Below the pieces are notes generated by a model, which ran no database searches, was not told the origin of the DNA, and saw only the letters and a program-made list of their open reading frames with translations. From an uncultured Alcanivorax sp. (GTDB lineage Bacteria > Pseudomonadota > Gammaproteobacteria > Pseudomonadales > Alcanivoracaceae): a stretch of DNA of 64,000 nucleotides. Shown in pieces: positions 27,794-39,272 of this stretch. The stretch lies in assembly GCF_947258575.1 (NCBI RefSeq), contig NZ_CAMYIV010000002.1:124001-188000 (forward strand), written 5' to 3'. The translations under genes were made by a program, and so were the position numbers. Position 1 is the stretch's first letter; each line of letters starts with the position of its first letter.

Positions 27794-28384
27794 TTACAGA
27801 GGCAGAGCGACTCCTTCCGCTGCCAGAAACTCGGTCAGCAGAATCAAGGGCAGGCCCACCAGGGTGTTGGGGTCCCGGCCTTCCAGGGCCTTGAACAGGA
27901 CAATACCCAGTCCTTCAGATTTGAAGCTGCCGGCGCAGTTGAGCGGCTGTTCTGCATCCACATAGCGTTCTATCTGCGCGGGACGAAGAGTGCGAAATTG
28001 CACATGGTAGGGGTCGCAGGCCACCTGGGTGCGCCCGGTGGCAGTATTGAGCAGGCAAAGGCCGGTGAGGAATGTAACCCGCTGGCCGCTGGCGGCGCTG
28101 AGCTGTTCAATGGCCTTTTCCCGGGTGCCGGGCTTGCCCAGTACCCGGTCGCCAATCACTGCCACCTGGTCAGAGCCGATGATCAGGGTATCCGGGTGTG
28201 ACCCGGCCAGAGCGGCGGCTTTTTCCCTGGCCAGACGCATTACCAGTGCCACCGGGGATTCGCCGGCCAGGCGGGTTTCATCGATATCCGGGCTCTGGTG
28301 GATAAAATCCAGCCCCAGTTTGTCCAACAACTGGCGACGGAAGGGCGAGGACGAGGCAAGTAACAGGGCAGGGGTGTCAGTCAT
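27794..28384 (-). CDS. yceF: Maf-family nucleotide pyrophosphatase, YceF type
   Basis: A 196-residue Maf/HAM1-fold pyrophosphatase. Seen: [37 protein letters not shown]-type helix ([26 protein letters not shown]). Its place divergent from yceD-rpmF is that of E. coli yceF, whose product hydrolyses 7-methyl-GTP; that activity is inferred from position and similarity. The start ATG 28384 has GGAGATA just upstream; a longer frame to 28465 has no support. Confidence 0.88.
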   Translation of the reverse strand: MTDTPALLLASSSPFRRQLLDKLGLDFIHQSPDIDETRLAGESPVALVMRLAREKAAALAGSHPDTLIIGSDQVAVIGDRVLGKPGTREKAIEQLSAASGQRVTFLTGLCLLNTATGRTQVACDPYHVQFRTLRPAQIERYVDAEQPLNCAGSFKSEGLGIVLFKALEGRDPNTLVGLPLILLTEFLAAEGVALPL

Positions 28385-28566
28385 GATTATCTCCGCTTCT
28401 GGCGCGGCAGAGTGTAGTGATTTTCCCTTGATGGAAGAAGGGTTGAGGGCAGATAAAGCCGTCAAAATGAGCGGGTTCGGCCTGATTTATGCACTCAGCC
28501 CGGTAATCTTTTTCCCGGATACGAAAAACTCTTTTGCTGTCAGCGATTTAGCTGGCCACATTAACT

Positions 28567-28595
28567 TTGACAGGCGGGCCTTGCGGCCCTAGAAT
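28567..28595 (+). promoter_or_regulatory. Strong sigma-70 promoter of yceD-rpmF
   Basis: TTGACA (28567-28572), exactly 17 bp, then TAGAAT (28590-28595). The expected transcription start is about 28602, only about 3 nt before the yceD ATG at 28605, and no Shine-Dalgarno sequence is visible. Confidence 0.75.
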
Positions 28596-28604
28596 TGCGC
28601 GCTT

Positions 28605-29120
28605 ATGTTTTCAGGGCAACTGCCACAGTTCCTCGATCCCCGCAAATATGCGGATCAGGGTCGCGTCGTTGAGGGCCGGCTTACCGTTAGTGACCTGCCT
28701 CGCCTGCAGGATTACCGCGAAAGTCTGGACCAGCCAGTAGTAATTTCGCTGGCGTTCGGTCGTGATGAAGAGGGGCATCGGCGTATCGAGGGCGAGGTCA
28801 GCACGCAATTGGTGCTGCCGTGTCAGCGCTGCCTGGAGCCAGTAGTTTGTGACGTGCACGCGACCATTGATGTGGCGCTGGTACGGAACGAGGATCAGGC
28901 GAAAGCCTTGCCGCAGCGACTGGATCCCTGGCTAGTGGGTGATGATCCCATGGTACTCACCGACCTGCTTGAAGAAGAGCTGTTGCTGGCCATGCCGTTG
29001 GTGGCACTGCATGACTCTTGCCCGACAGTGTTACCGCACGAAAGCGGTAAACCTGAGAAACAGGAAAACGCGGATAACCCTTTTGCCGTTCTGGCCAAAT
29101 TAAAAGGTCAAGGCAAGTAA
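28605..29120 (+). CDS. yceD: YceD family protein (DUF177), 23S rRNA accumulation protein
   Basis: A 171-residue protein of the DUF177 family. Seen: the start GQLPQFLDPRKYADQG, LVLPCQRCLEPV (C-x-R-C), and the C-terminal tail ENADNPFAVLAKLKGQGK, which is typical of the family. E. coli YceD affects 23S rRNA levels and is co-transcribed with rpmF. The rpmF gene follows after 33 bp. Translation probably starts on a nearly leaderless message (see the promoter entry). Confidence 0.9.
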   Translation: MFSGQLPQFLDPRKYADQGRVVEGRLTVSDLPRLQDYRESLDQPVVISLAFGRDEEGHRRIEGEVSTQLVLPCQRCLEPVVCDVHATIDVALVRNEDQAKALPQRLDPWLVGDDPMVLTDLLEEELLLAMPLVALHDSCPTVLPHESGKPEKQENADNPFAVLAKLKGQGK

Positions 29121-29153
29121 ATTCAGGCTGAATAAACGCCCGAGGAGTTCGAA

Positions 29154-29342
29154 ATGGCTGTTCAGAAGAACCGTAAAACCCGTTCCAAGCGCGGCATGCG
29201 CCGTTCTCACGACGCGCTGACTTCTGCCGCGCTGACCGAAGATACCAATACCGGTGAAGTTCACCGTCGTCACCACATTTCCCCTGATGGCATGTACCGT
29301 GGCCGCCAGGTGATTCGTCAGGTCGAGACCGACGACGAATAA
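29154..29342 (+). CDS. rpmF: 50S ribosomal protein L32
   Basis: A 62-residue ribosomal protein with the classic start [21 protein letters not shown] and [13 protein letters not shown]. It lacks the zinc-binding cysteines found in some L32 forms, so it is the Cys-free type. The Shine-Dalgarno sequence GAGGAG is at 29140-29145. Two hairpin terminators follow before plsX. Confidence 0.97.
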   Translation: MAVQKNRKTRSKRGMRRSHDALTSAALTEDTNTGEVHRRHHISPDGMYRGRQVIRQVETDDE

Positions 29343-29348
29343 GTGACG

Positions 29349-29371
29349 CGGGAGCCTCGGGCTCCCGTTTT
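29349..29371 (+). terminator. Terminator 1 after rpmF
   Basis: 8-bp stem CGGGAGCC / GGCTCCCG with a 3-nt loop (TCG), followed by TTTT, 7 bp past the rpmF stop. Confidence 0.8.
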
Positions 29372-29397
29372 GCTGTGTGCCTGTAGTAGGCACCCAG

Positions 29398-29423
29398 AAA
29401 ATCCTCCTCCGGGAGGATTTTTT
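29398..29423 (+). terminator. Terminator 2 after rpmF
   Basis: 10-bp stem AAAATCCTCC / GGAGGATTTT with a TCCG loop and a run of six T. It lies between rpmF and plsX, suggesting that ribosomal-protein and lipid genes are at least partly uncoupled. Confidence 0.8.
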
Positions 29424-29507
29424 GTAAGTGGATGATAGCCACCATGTTTCCATGGGCGGAAATTTGGCAGAATAGCCGCCGCTGAATTGATAACAAGGAA
29501 ACAGCCC

Positions 29508-30533
29508 ATGTCGGTTGTGACGTTGGCGGTGGATGCCATGGGGGGAGATCACGGTCTTGCCGTGACAGTGCCCGCCGTGGCAACAATGCTTTCCCGCCAG
29601 GAACATCTGCACATCATTCTCGTCGGCCAGCCTGAACCGCTGGCGGACGCCATAAAGAAGGCTGGTCTCGATGGCCATGCCCGCATCACAGTCCAGCCCG
29701 CCAGCGAACTGGTGGCCATGGATGATTCTGTGGCTGTAGCGATGCGCCAAAAGAAAGACTCCTCCATGCGTGTGGCCATCAATATGGTCAAGGAAGGGCG
29801 CGCTCAGGCAGCGGTCAGTGCCGGTAATACCGGTGCTCTGATGGCGGTGAGCCGCTTCGTGCTCAAGACCCTGCCCGGGGTGGATCGTCCTGCCATCTGC
29901 ACCGCCATTCCCACCGTGTCCGGCCACTGCCATATGCTGGACCTGGGCGCCAATGTGGATTCCGAACCCGAGCATCTGTTGCAGTTTGCCCTGATGGGGC
30001 AGGCGCTGGTCAATGCGGTGGATGGCGTGCGCCACCCCCGGGTGGCCCTGCTCAACATCGGTGAGGAAGACATCAAGGGCAATGAGCAGATCAAGGAGGC
30101 CGCCGGCCTGCTGCGTGATGCCCCGAACATTAACTACGCCGGCTTTATCGAGGGTGACGGCATCTTTGCCGGTGAAGCGGACGTGGTGGTCTGCGATGGC
30201 TTCGTGGGTAATGTGTCGCTGAAGACCATGGAGGGCGTGGCCAAGATGCTCAAGAACATGATCCGTGAAGAGGCGGAACGTTCCTGGCTGCGCAAACTGT
30301 CCGCCTTGCTGGCCCTGCCGGTATTTCGCGGTCTGAAATCGCGCATGGACCCGGACCGATACAACGGCGCCAGCCTGGTTGGTCTGCGCGGTGTGGTGGT
30401 GAAAAGCCATGGCGGTACCACGGTGGAAGGCTTCGCCAGTGCCCTGGAAGTGGCCGAACTGGAAGCTCGCCGCAATGTGCCGGCACTGATCCGCGATGCC
30501 CTGGCACCAGTGGGCAGCAGCGCGGACGCCTGA
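29508..30533 (+). CDS. plsX: Phosphate acyltransferase PlsX
   Basis: A 341-residue enzyme that turns acyl-ACP into acyl-phosphate for phospholipid synthesis. Seen: VTLAVDAMGGDHG, MRQKKDSSMRVAINMVKEG, SAGNTGALM, LDLGANVDSEPEHLLQFA and GFVGNVSLKTMEG. I start at ATG 29508, with AAGGAA at 29495-29500; the in-frame ATG at 29487 is less likely. It heads the plsX-fabD-fabG-acpP-fabF cluster. Confidence 0.94.
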   Translation: MSVVTLAVDAMGGDHGLAVTVPAVATMLSRQEHLHIILVGQPEPLADAIKKAGLDGHARITVQPASELVAMDDSVAVAMRQKKDSSMRVAINMVKEGRAQAAVSAGNTGALMAVSRFVLKTLPGVDRPAICTAIPTVSGHCHMLDLGANVDSEPEHLLQFALMGQALVNAVDGVRHPRVALLNIGEEDIKGNEQIKEAAGLLRDAPNINYAGFIEGDGIFAGEADVVVCDGFVGNVSLKTMEGVAKMLKNMIREEAERSWLRKLSALLALPVFRGLKSRMDPDRYNGASLVGLRGVVVKSHGGTTVEGFASALEVAELEARRNVPALIRDALAPVGSSADA

Positions 30534-30623
30534 AACAGTACATTAATACTTTGTTGCAGGGTGGGCCGGACAGCCAGTGGCAAAGCCGGCATACTGCGAC
30601 CTGCATTGTTAAGGGGATAGTGA

Positions 30624-31553
30624 ATGTCCAAAACTGCTTTTATTTTTCCCGGTCAGGGTTCCCAGAGCCTTGGCATGCTCGCTGACTTTGCCGACCGTCC
30701 GGCGGTAAGGCAGACCTTTCAAGAAGCGTCCGGCGCCCTCGGCCTGGATATCTGGGCCCTCTGTCAGGATGGTCCTCAGGAAGCTCTGAACCAGACTGAA
30801 AATACCCAGCCCCTGTTGCTGACGGCAGGTGTTGCCCTGTGGCGGCTGTGGGAGCAGAGCGGTGGTCCTCGCCCCAATTTGCTGGCTGGCCACAGCCTGG
30901 GTGAATACACCGCCCTGACCTGTGCCGGTGTGGTCACCCTGGGCGATGCGGTGCGTCTGGTGCGTACCCGTGGACAGCTGATGCAGCAGGCCGTGGCCGC
31001 CGGTGAGGGCAAGATGGCAGCCGTGCTGGGTCTGGATGATGATCAGGTCCGCGCGGCCTGTGAGCAGGCCGCCGATGGCGATGTGGTTGAAGCGGTGAAC
31101 TTCAATGCCCCAGGCCAGGTAGTCATTGCCGGTTCCGCCGCCGCGGTGGAGCGTGCCATCGCCGCCTGTAAGGAAGCCGGCGCCAAACGCGCCATGCCTT
31201 TGCCGGTCAGCGTACCTTCCCACTGTGCGCTGATGAAGCCGGCAGCGGATCAACTGGCAGAGACTCTCAAGGCCACCAGCTTTCATGCAGCGGAAATGCC
31301 GGTCATCAATAATGTGGATGTGGCAATGGAAACCGCGCCGGAGCAGATCCGCGAAGCGCTGATTCGCCAGCTCTATTCGCCGGTGCGCTGGGTGGAAACC
31401 ATTCAGGCCCTGAAAGAGCAGGGTGTCAGCCACGTATATGAATGCGGGCCGGGCAAGGTGCTCAGTGGTCTGATCAAACGGATTGACCGGGACATCGCTG
31501 CCCGGCCGCTGGAAACCGGAGAGGCCTTCGAGGCAGCTCTGAAGGGAGAATAA
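30624..31553 (+). CDS. fabD: Malonyl-CoA:ACP transacylase
   Basis: A 309-residue enzyme that loads malonyl groups on ACP. Seen: FIFPGQGSQSLGM at the start, the nucleophile Ser91 in GHSLGEYTAL, the catalytic His in PSHCALMKPA, and the QLYSPVRWVETI segment. The Shine-Dalgarno AAGGGGAT precedes the ATG. Confidence 0.95.
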   Translation: MSKTAFIFPGQGSQSLGMLADFADRPAVRQTFQEASGALGLDIWALCQDGPQEALNQTENTQPLLLTAGVALWRLWEQSGGPRPNLLAGHSLGEYTALTCAGVVTLGDAVRLVRTRGQLMQQAVAAGEGKMAAVLGLDDDQVRAACEQAADGDVVEAVNFNAPGQVVIAGSAAAVERAIAACKEAGAKRAMPLPVSVPSHCALMKPAADQLAETLKATSFHAAEMPVINNVDVAMETAPEQIREALIRQLYSPVRWVETIQALKEQGVSHVYECGPGKVLSGLIKRIDRDIAARPLETGEAFEAALKGE

Positions 31554-31555
31554 GG

Positions 31556-32287
31556 ATGTCAGAAAAGAAAGTCGCCCTGGTTACCGGTGCCAGTCGCGGT
31601 ATCGGTCGTGCCATTGCCGAGCAGCTGGTGGCAGATGGCTTTTTCGTGGTTGGCACTGCCACCTCGGAAAAAGGCGCTGCGGCTATCGGTGATGCACTGG
31701 GTGCCAACGGTGCCGGCAAGGTGCTGAACGTGACCGACAAGGAATCCGTTGCCAGCACGGTGAAGAGCATCAATGACGAGTTCGGTGCCCCGTTGGTCTT
31801 GGTGAATAACGCAGGGATTACCCGCGATAACATCATGCTGCGGATGAAAGATGACGAGTGGGAAGATGTCATCAACACCAACCTGAATTCCCTCTATCGG
31901 GTCAGCAAGGCCTGTCTGAAAGGCATGACCAAGGCCCGTTGGGGGCGCATTATCAATATCAGCTCCGTGGTCGGTACCATGGGGAACGCGGGCCAGGCGA
32001 ACTATGCCGCTGCCAAGGGTGGAGTAGAAGGTTTCACCCGTGCATTGGCGCGGGAGCTCGGCTCACGTAACATCACAGTGAATTCCGTGGCGCCGGGCTT
32101 TATTCAGACGGACATGACGGAGGCCCTGCCCGAGGCGCAGAAAGAGGCGCTTCTGGCGGGTATTCCGCTGGGTCGTTTGGGTCAGCCTGGGGAAATTGCC
32201 AGTGCAGTTGGCTGGCTTGCCAGCGACGGTGGCGGCTACGTCACCGGGACCACTTTACATGTCAATGGCGGCATGTTTACCGGGTAG
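31556..32287 (+). CDS. fabG: 3-oxoacyl-ACP reductase
   Basis: A 243-residue NADPH-dependent short-chain dehydrogenase of fatty acid elongation. Seen: cofactor loop TGASRGIGRAIAE, NNAGITRDN, the catalytic Ser in NISSVVG, and the Y-x3-K pair in NYAAAKGG (about Tyr150/Lys154). It ends in GGYVTGTTLHVNGGMF as FabG does. It starts 2 bp after fabD. Confidence 0.95.
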   Translation: MSEKKVALVTGASRGIGRAIAEQLVADGFFVVGTATSEKGAAAIGDALGANGAGKVLNVTDKESVASTVKSINDEFGAPLVLVNNAGITRDNIMLRMKDDEWEDVINTNLNSLYRVSKACLKGMTKARWGRIINISSVVGTMGNAGQANYAAAKGGVEGFTRALARELGSRNITVNSVAPGFIQTDMTEALPEAQKEALLAGIPLGRLGQPGEIASAVGWLASDGGGYVTGTTLHVNGGMFTG

Positions 32288-32394
32288 CTCAAAAAACGGG
32301 CACCGGAGGGTTTCTGAAAAAGCGGTCTAATACGCTGTTTTTACAGAAGAAAATATTTGGAAAAACTTCAGGTAACGGCACTGGCTCAGTTGGG

Positions 32395-32424
32395 TTGCAA
32401 GCGCAAACAGCGTTCACCTAGAAT
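32395..32424 (+). promoter_or_regulatory. acpP promoter
   Basis: TTGCAA (32395-32400), 18 bp, TAGAAT (32419-32424), upstream of acpP. It would allow the very abundant ACP to be made independently of fabG read-through. Confidence 0.55.
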
Positions 32425-32473
32425 AGCCGCTGACAGGTGCTAGCACACCATTAATCAGGAGAGTTATAGGATC

Positions 32474-32707
32474 ATGAGCAGCATCGAAGATCGCGTAAAT
32501 AAAATCATCGTTGAACAACTGGGTGTTAAGCCGGAAGACGTAAAACCAGAAGCGTCCTTCGTTGAAGATCTGGGTGCCGACTCCCTGGACACCGTTGAGC
32601 TGGTGATGGCCCTCGAAGAAGAATTCGAAACTGAAATTCCGGACGAAGAAGCGGAGAAAATCAACACCGTTCAGTCCGCTGTGGATTACATCAAAGCCCA
32701 CAGCTGA
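32474..32707 (+). CDS. acpP: Acyl carrier protein
   Basis: A 77-residue acidic carrier protein. The phosphopantetheine attachment Ser37 is in the [12 protein letters not shown] motif. The length and sequence are close to E. coli AcpP (78 residues). It has its own promoter and a strong downstream terminator, as expected for high, separate expression. Confidence 0.97.
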   Translation: MSSIEDRVNKIIVEQLGVKPEDVKPEASFVEDLGADSLDTVELVMALEEEFETEIPDEEAEKINTVQSAVDYIKAHS

Positions 32708-32732
32708 TTTCAGTTGTTGAAGCAGTACCAGG

Positions 32733-32767
32733 AAAGCCGCAAGGTTCTATGAACTTGCGGCTTTTTT
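32733..32767 (+). terminator. Terminator after acpP
   Basis: 11-bp stem AAAGCCGCAAG / CTTGCGGCTTT with a small inner stem (TTC/GAA) and a six-T tail. Confidence 0.88.
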
Positions 32768-32943
32768 GTTGCCGCTGAAGTCACACTGGCTTTGCCATCA
32801 TGAGTGGCCAAAGTGAAGGGTGTTCTTCGAGCTAATTCATGGCTGAACGTTGATTTTTGCTTACACAACGGCGACGAGCATCGGGATTCTTTGTAGTAAT
32901 CTTGTGCATAGTGCCCCAACAATAAAGGATGGGAGGTATTCGG

Positions 32944-34182
32944 GTGACGTCACGTCGAGTAGTGATTACAGGTCTGGGAATGTTGACCCCGCTGGGTGCG
33001 GATGTGGCTTCCACTTGGGAAGGTATCAAAGCAGGTAAGAGCGGTATCCGTAACATCGAGCATTTCGATACGGAATCCTTCGCCACGCGTTTCGCAGGCC
33101 TTGTGCCGGAATTCGACATCGCCGACTACCTGTCTCCGAAAGATGCCCGCAAGATGGATGTCTTCATCCAGTATGGTCTGGTGGCGGCGATTCAGGCCAT
33201 CCGCGATGCCGGTCTGGATATGGAGAAGGAAGATGCCGACCGTGTAGGTGCGGCGTTCGGCTCGGGAATCGGTGGCCTGACCAATATTGAAGACAACCAC
33301 CGCAAGATGCTGGATTCCGGCCCGCGCAAGCTGTCCCCGTTCTTCGTGCCTGGCACCATCATCAACATGATCGCGGGTAATCTGGCCATCATGTACGGCA
33401 TGAAGGGGCCCAACTTTGCCATCACCACAGCCTGTACCACGGGTACCCATAACATCGGTTTTGCCGCCCAGCAGATCATGCTGGGTCAGGCAGACGTGAT
33501 GGTAGCGGGGGGCTCCGAGAAAGGCTCCACGCCGTTGGGCATGGGCGGCTTTGCTGCAGCGCGAGCGCTGTCGACGCGTAATGATGACCCTCAGGGCGCC
33601 AGCCGCCCCTGGGACAAGGGCCGTGATGGCTTTGTGCTGGCCGATGGTGCCGGTGCGGTGGTGCTGGAAGAGTACGAACACGCCAAGGCCCGTGGCGCTA
33701 CCATCTACGCCGAGCTGGCAGGTTTCGGCATGAGTGATGATGCCTATCACATCACTGCACCAGCAGAGGGTGGAGTGGGTGCCATGAAAGCCATGGAAAA
33801 TGCGCTGCGCAATGCGGGAGTGGCCGCGGACGAAGTGGATTACATCAACGCCCACGGCACCTCCACACAGATGGGCGACCTGGCGGAAATTGCTGCCATC
33901 AAGTCCCTGTTTGGCGAGCATGCCGGGAAACTGGCGGTGAGCTCCACCAAGTCCATGATCGGTCACCTGCTGGGAGCGGCCGGTGCGGTAGAGGCGATCT
34001 TCTCCATCCTGGCCATTCGTGACTCCATTGCGCCGCCCACCATCAACCTGGATGAACCCGATGAGGGGTGTGATCTGAATCTGGTGGCAAACACGGCCCA
34101 GCAGTGCAATATCGACTATGCGCTGTCCAACTCCTTCGGTTTCGGCGGTACCAACGGTACCCTGCTGTTCAAGAAGGTGTGA
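32944..34182 (+). CDS. fabF: Beta-ketoacyl-ACP synthase II
   Basis: A 412-residue condensing enzyme of fatty acid elongation. The Cys nucleophile is in [11 protein letters not shown]; the two His are in [11 protein letters not shown] and [11 protein letters not shown] start at GTG 32944, placed 7 bp after GGGAGG (32931-32936); an ATG at 32929 precedes that site and would add five residues. With GTG the length matches E. coli FabF. Confidence 0.94.
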   Translation: MTSRRVVITGLGMLTPLGADVASTWEGIKAGKSGIRNIEHFDTESFATRFAGLVPEFDIADYLSPKDARKMDVFIQYGLVAAIQAIRDAGLDMEKEDADRVGAAFGSGIGGLTNIEDNHRKMLDSGPRKLSPFFVPGTIINMIAGNLAIMYGMKGPNFAITTACTTGTHNIGFAAQQIMLGQADVMVAGGSEKGSTPLGMGGFAAARALSTRNDDPQGASRPWDKGRDGFVLADGAGAVVLEEYEHAKARGATIYAELAGFGMSDDAYHITAPAEGGVGAMKAMENALRNAGVAADEVDYINAHGTSTQMGDLAEIAAIKSLFGEHAGKLAVSSTKSMIGHLLGAAGAVEAIFSILAIRDSIAPPTINLDEPDEGCDLNLVANTAQQCNIDYALSNSFGFGGTNGTLLFKKV

Positions 34183-34982
34183 TGGTCGACCCCCGTGATC
34201 GCGGACTGGCCTATGGCGACGGGCTGTTTGAAACCCTGAGGGTGACGGCGGATGGCGCAGTGCCGCTCTGGCCCTGGCATCTGCGGCGTTTGCTGCGCGG
34301 TACCAAGGCGTTGGGGCTGCCATCCCTGCCGCAAACCCGTTATCTGTCTGCTGTTGAAGCAGGGGTTGCCGCTCTGGGCGGAAAGCCCGGGGTGGTCAAG
34401 CTGACCTTGACCCGGGGGCCGGGGGGGCGCGGTTATCTGCCTCCCTCGAACCCACAACCAACGTTGTTATGGCAGGCCGGTCCGCTGCCAGCCTGGTCCC
34501 TCCCGCTGCGTGAGCAGGGCATTGTGCTGGGTCTGTGTGGTGAGCCATTGCACCCGGAGGCCCTGGCCGGGCTCAAGCACCTCAATCGTCTTCCCCAGGT
34601 ACAGGCTCGCCGCGAAGTGGCTCGCCAGGGTTGGCACGAGGGGCTGTTGCTCAGTCCCCGTCGCCAACCGCTGGAAGCCACCTCGATGAACCTGTTCGCC
34701 CGGTTTGATGGCTATTGGTGGACGCCGGACCTGCAGGCGGCACGGGCGGGCGTGGCGGGGGTGATGCGTGAGTGGCTTGATGAGCACTTGACGGAGCAGG
34801 GGGAGAGAGTGGTTTGCGATCTGCGGCCGCTGTCACAGCTTGTTGACGCTCAGGGGCTGTTTTTGTGCAACAGTGTTGTCGGCGTGCTCCCGGTGCGTAA
34901 ACTGGCGCAATGGCAGTGGCCGGTACTGGATTCAGTGCTGCAATTGCAGCACTCTGTGGATGCCCTTTTTCTGCCACGGTAA
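34182..34982 (+). CDS. pabC: Aminodeoxychorismate lyase
   Basis: A 266-residue PLP enzyme (fold type IV) that forms p-aminobenzoate from aminodeoxychorismate in folate synthesis. Seen: RGLAYGDGLFETLRV, the PLP-binding Lys in LAGLKHLNRLPQVQARRE, and the ATSMNLFARFDG segment. The ATG overlaps the fabF stop. The fabF-pabC-mltG-tmk-holB order is as in E. coli. Confidence 0.92.
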   Translation: MVDPRDRGLAYGDGLFETLRVTADGAVPLWPWHLRRLLRGTKALGLPSLPQTRYLSAVEAGVAALGGKPGVVKLTLTRGPGGRGYLPPSNPQPTLLWQAGPLPAWSLPLREQGIVLGLCGEPLHPEALAGLKHLNRLPQVQARREVARQGWHEGLLLSPRRQPLEATSMNLFARFDGYWWTPDLQAARAGVAGVMREWLDEHLTEQGERVVCDLRPLSQLVDAQGLFLCNSVVGVLPVRKLAQWQWPVLDSVLQLQHSVDALFLPR

Positions 34983-35148
34983 CACCGCTGCCAACCTGCC
35001 TGAGACATCAGGATCCCTGAGCTTCCCGGTGATGGGCGCCTTGAGAGGTGGAGTTTTTCCCCGCTGACTCACGCGCCCCGCTGGGTGATCGTTCTGCTCT
35101 GGCAAAGAATTTATTTCATTCCGCAACACAGGCCCTACAATTTCTCTC

Positions 35149-37828
<2,680 letters not shown>

Positions 37829-37919
37829 TCTTTACCCTATTAATAATAAAGTCTTACTGGTTGTGCCATGCCGCTGAGGGGCATGGGGACAGCCGGTATG
37901 TCACACGAGGCACCCCCCT

Positions 37920-38267
37920 ATGAAAATGCCCGGCGGCCGCAGCGGCATCCTGTCGCTTTCCATCAAGGACAAGGCGGTACTGTATTCCGCTTACATGCCC
38001 TTCATCACCAATGGCGGCCTGTTCATTCCCACCGACAAGCAATACAAGCTGGGTGAGGAAATCTTCCTGTTGCTCAACATCATGGATGAGCCGGACAAGA
38101 TCCCGGTGGCCGGCAAGGTGGTCTGGATCACACCGAAAGGGGCCCAGGGCAATCGCAGTGCCGGTATCGGCGTGCAGTTTTCCGACCAGGACGACACCGC
38201 CCGGGTCACGATCGAAAACCATCTGGCCGGCTCCCTGGAATCCGACCGTCCTACCCATACCATGTGA
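37920..38267 (+). CDS. pilZ: Type IV pilus assembly PilZ-domain protein
   Basis: A 115-residue PilZ protein. Seen: LSLSIKDKAVLYSAYMPFITNGGLFIPT and GKVVWITPKGAQGNRSAGIGVQF. The RxxxR c-di-GMP motif is absent, as in the pilus-assembly PilZ of Pseudomonas, which does not bind c-di-GMP well. The position after holB and before tatD matches that gene. CGAGG at 37906-37910 is its ribosome binding site. Confidence 0.9.
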   Translation: MKMPGGRSGILSLSIKDKAVLYSAYMPFITNGGLFIPTDKQYKLGEEIFLLLNIMDEPDKIPVAGKVVWITPKGAQGNRSAGIGVQFSDQDDTARVTIENHLAGSLESDRPTHTM

Positions 38268-38273
38268 CAGGCT

Positions 38274-38427
38274 TTTACCACAGAGGCCACAGAGCTCACT
38301 GAGGAAGAAGCATTTTCTTGGTCGTTATGATCTGTGGCGGTGGAAGCTGACGGCGTGGGATTGCACGACAGAATCTTTCCGGTCCTAGTGCTTTTACTCA
38401 GTGTCCTCTGTGCCCTCTGTGGTAAAA
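38274..38427. repeat. Intergenic palindrome, CTCTGTG type (copy 2)
   Basis: The left arm TTTTACCACAGAGG / CCACAGAGC / TCACTGAGG (9-bp units) is at 38274-38304. The right arm with CCTCTGTGCCCTCTGTGGTAAAA is at about 38396-38427. The 90-bp middle has no feature I recognise. Same family as 3848-3926, with a much longer middle. Confidence 0.75.
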
Positions 38428-38480
38428 CATCCACCGGGATGCCTGCTACAATGCCCGCGTTTGTCATGCTGGAGCATTGA

Positions 38481-39272
38481 ATGTCTGACGTCGCTTTTGT
38501 GGATTCCCACTGCCACCTGGATCGCCTCAATCTGGACGCCCATAACGGGGACTTTGATGCCATGATGGCCGCCACCGCCGAGGCAGGCGTGAGCCACATG
38601 CTGTGCATTGGCGTGGACCTGGAAACCTTTCCCGATGTGCAGGCACTGGCCGAGCAGCATGACCATGTTTATGCCAGTGTCGGCGTACATCCGCTCTACA
38701 AGGAATCCCGCGAACCCCAGGTCAGTGAGTTGGTAGAAAGGGCATCGCACCCGAAAGTGGTCGCCATTGGCGAGACCGGGCTGGATTACTTCTACGCCAA
38801 AGAGCAGCGGGAGTGGCAGCAGCGATATTTCATTGCCCATATCCATGCAGCCCGAGAGACCGGGCTGCCGTTGGTGATCCATACCCGTGGTGCCAAGGAC
38901 GATACATTGGCGTTGCTCAGAGAGCATGGTCAGGGGCAGGTGCGTGGCGTACTGCATTGCTTTACCGAAGACCTGGACATGGCGCAGCAGGCCATCGATA
39001 TGGGGTTCTATATTTCCATCTCCGGCATTATCACGTTCCGCAATGCGCAAACCCTGCGTGACACCGTCAAGGCTTTGCCGCTGGAACGCCTGCTGATCGA
39101 AACTGATTCCCCCTGGCTGGCGCCGGTACCGTTCCGGGGCAAGCCCAATGAGCCTCGCTATGTGGCCCAGGTGGCTGAATGTGTGGCGGAGCTAAAGGGG
39201 GTTGAGGTCGCTGAACTGGCGCGCATTACCCGCGACAATTTCTTTACCCTCTTCAACAAGGCGCAACCATGA
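38481..39272 (+). CDS. tatD: TatD-family metal-dependent hydrolase
   Basis: A 263-residue TIM-barrel metallohydrolase (YcfH/TatD DNase family). Metal ligands: FVDSHCHLD, GETGLDYF, IHTRGA, HCFTED and LIETDSPWLAP. Relatives have DNase or deacylase activity. It follows pilZ as ycfH follows holB in E. coli, so the YcfH subgroup is likely. It overlaps rmuC by 4 bp. Confidence 0.9.
   Translation: MSDVAFVDSHCHLDRLNLDAHNGDFDAMMAATAEAGVSHMLCIGVDLETFPDVQALAEQHDHVYASVGVHPLYKESREPQVSELVERASHPKVVAIGETGLDYFYAKEQREWQQRYFIAHIHAARETGLPLVIHTRGAKDDTLALLREHGQGQVRGVLHCFTEDLDMAQQAIDMGFYISISGIITFRNAQTLRDTVKALPLERLLIETDSPWLAPVPFRGKPNEPRYVAQVAECVAELKGVEVAELARITRDNFFTLFNKAQP

Noticed and set aside
29100-30410. A 436-codon minus-strand frame opposite rpmF and plsX
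   Set aside because: It runs across two certain genes and two terminators, and has no recognisable motif.
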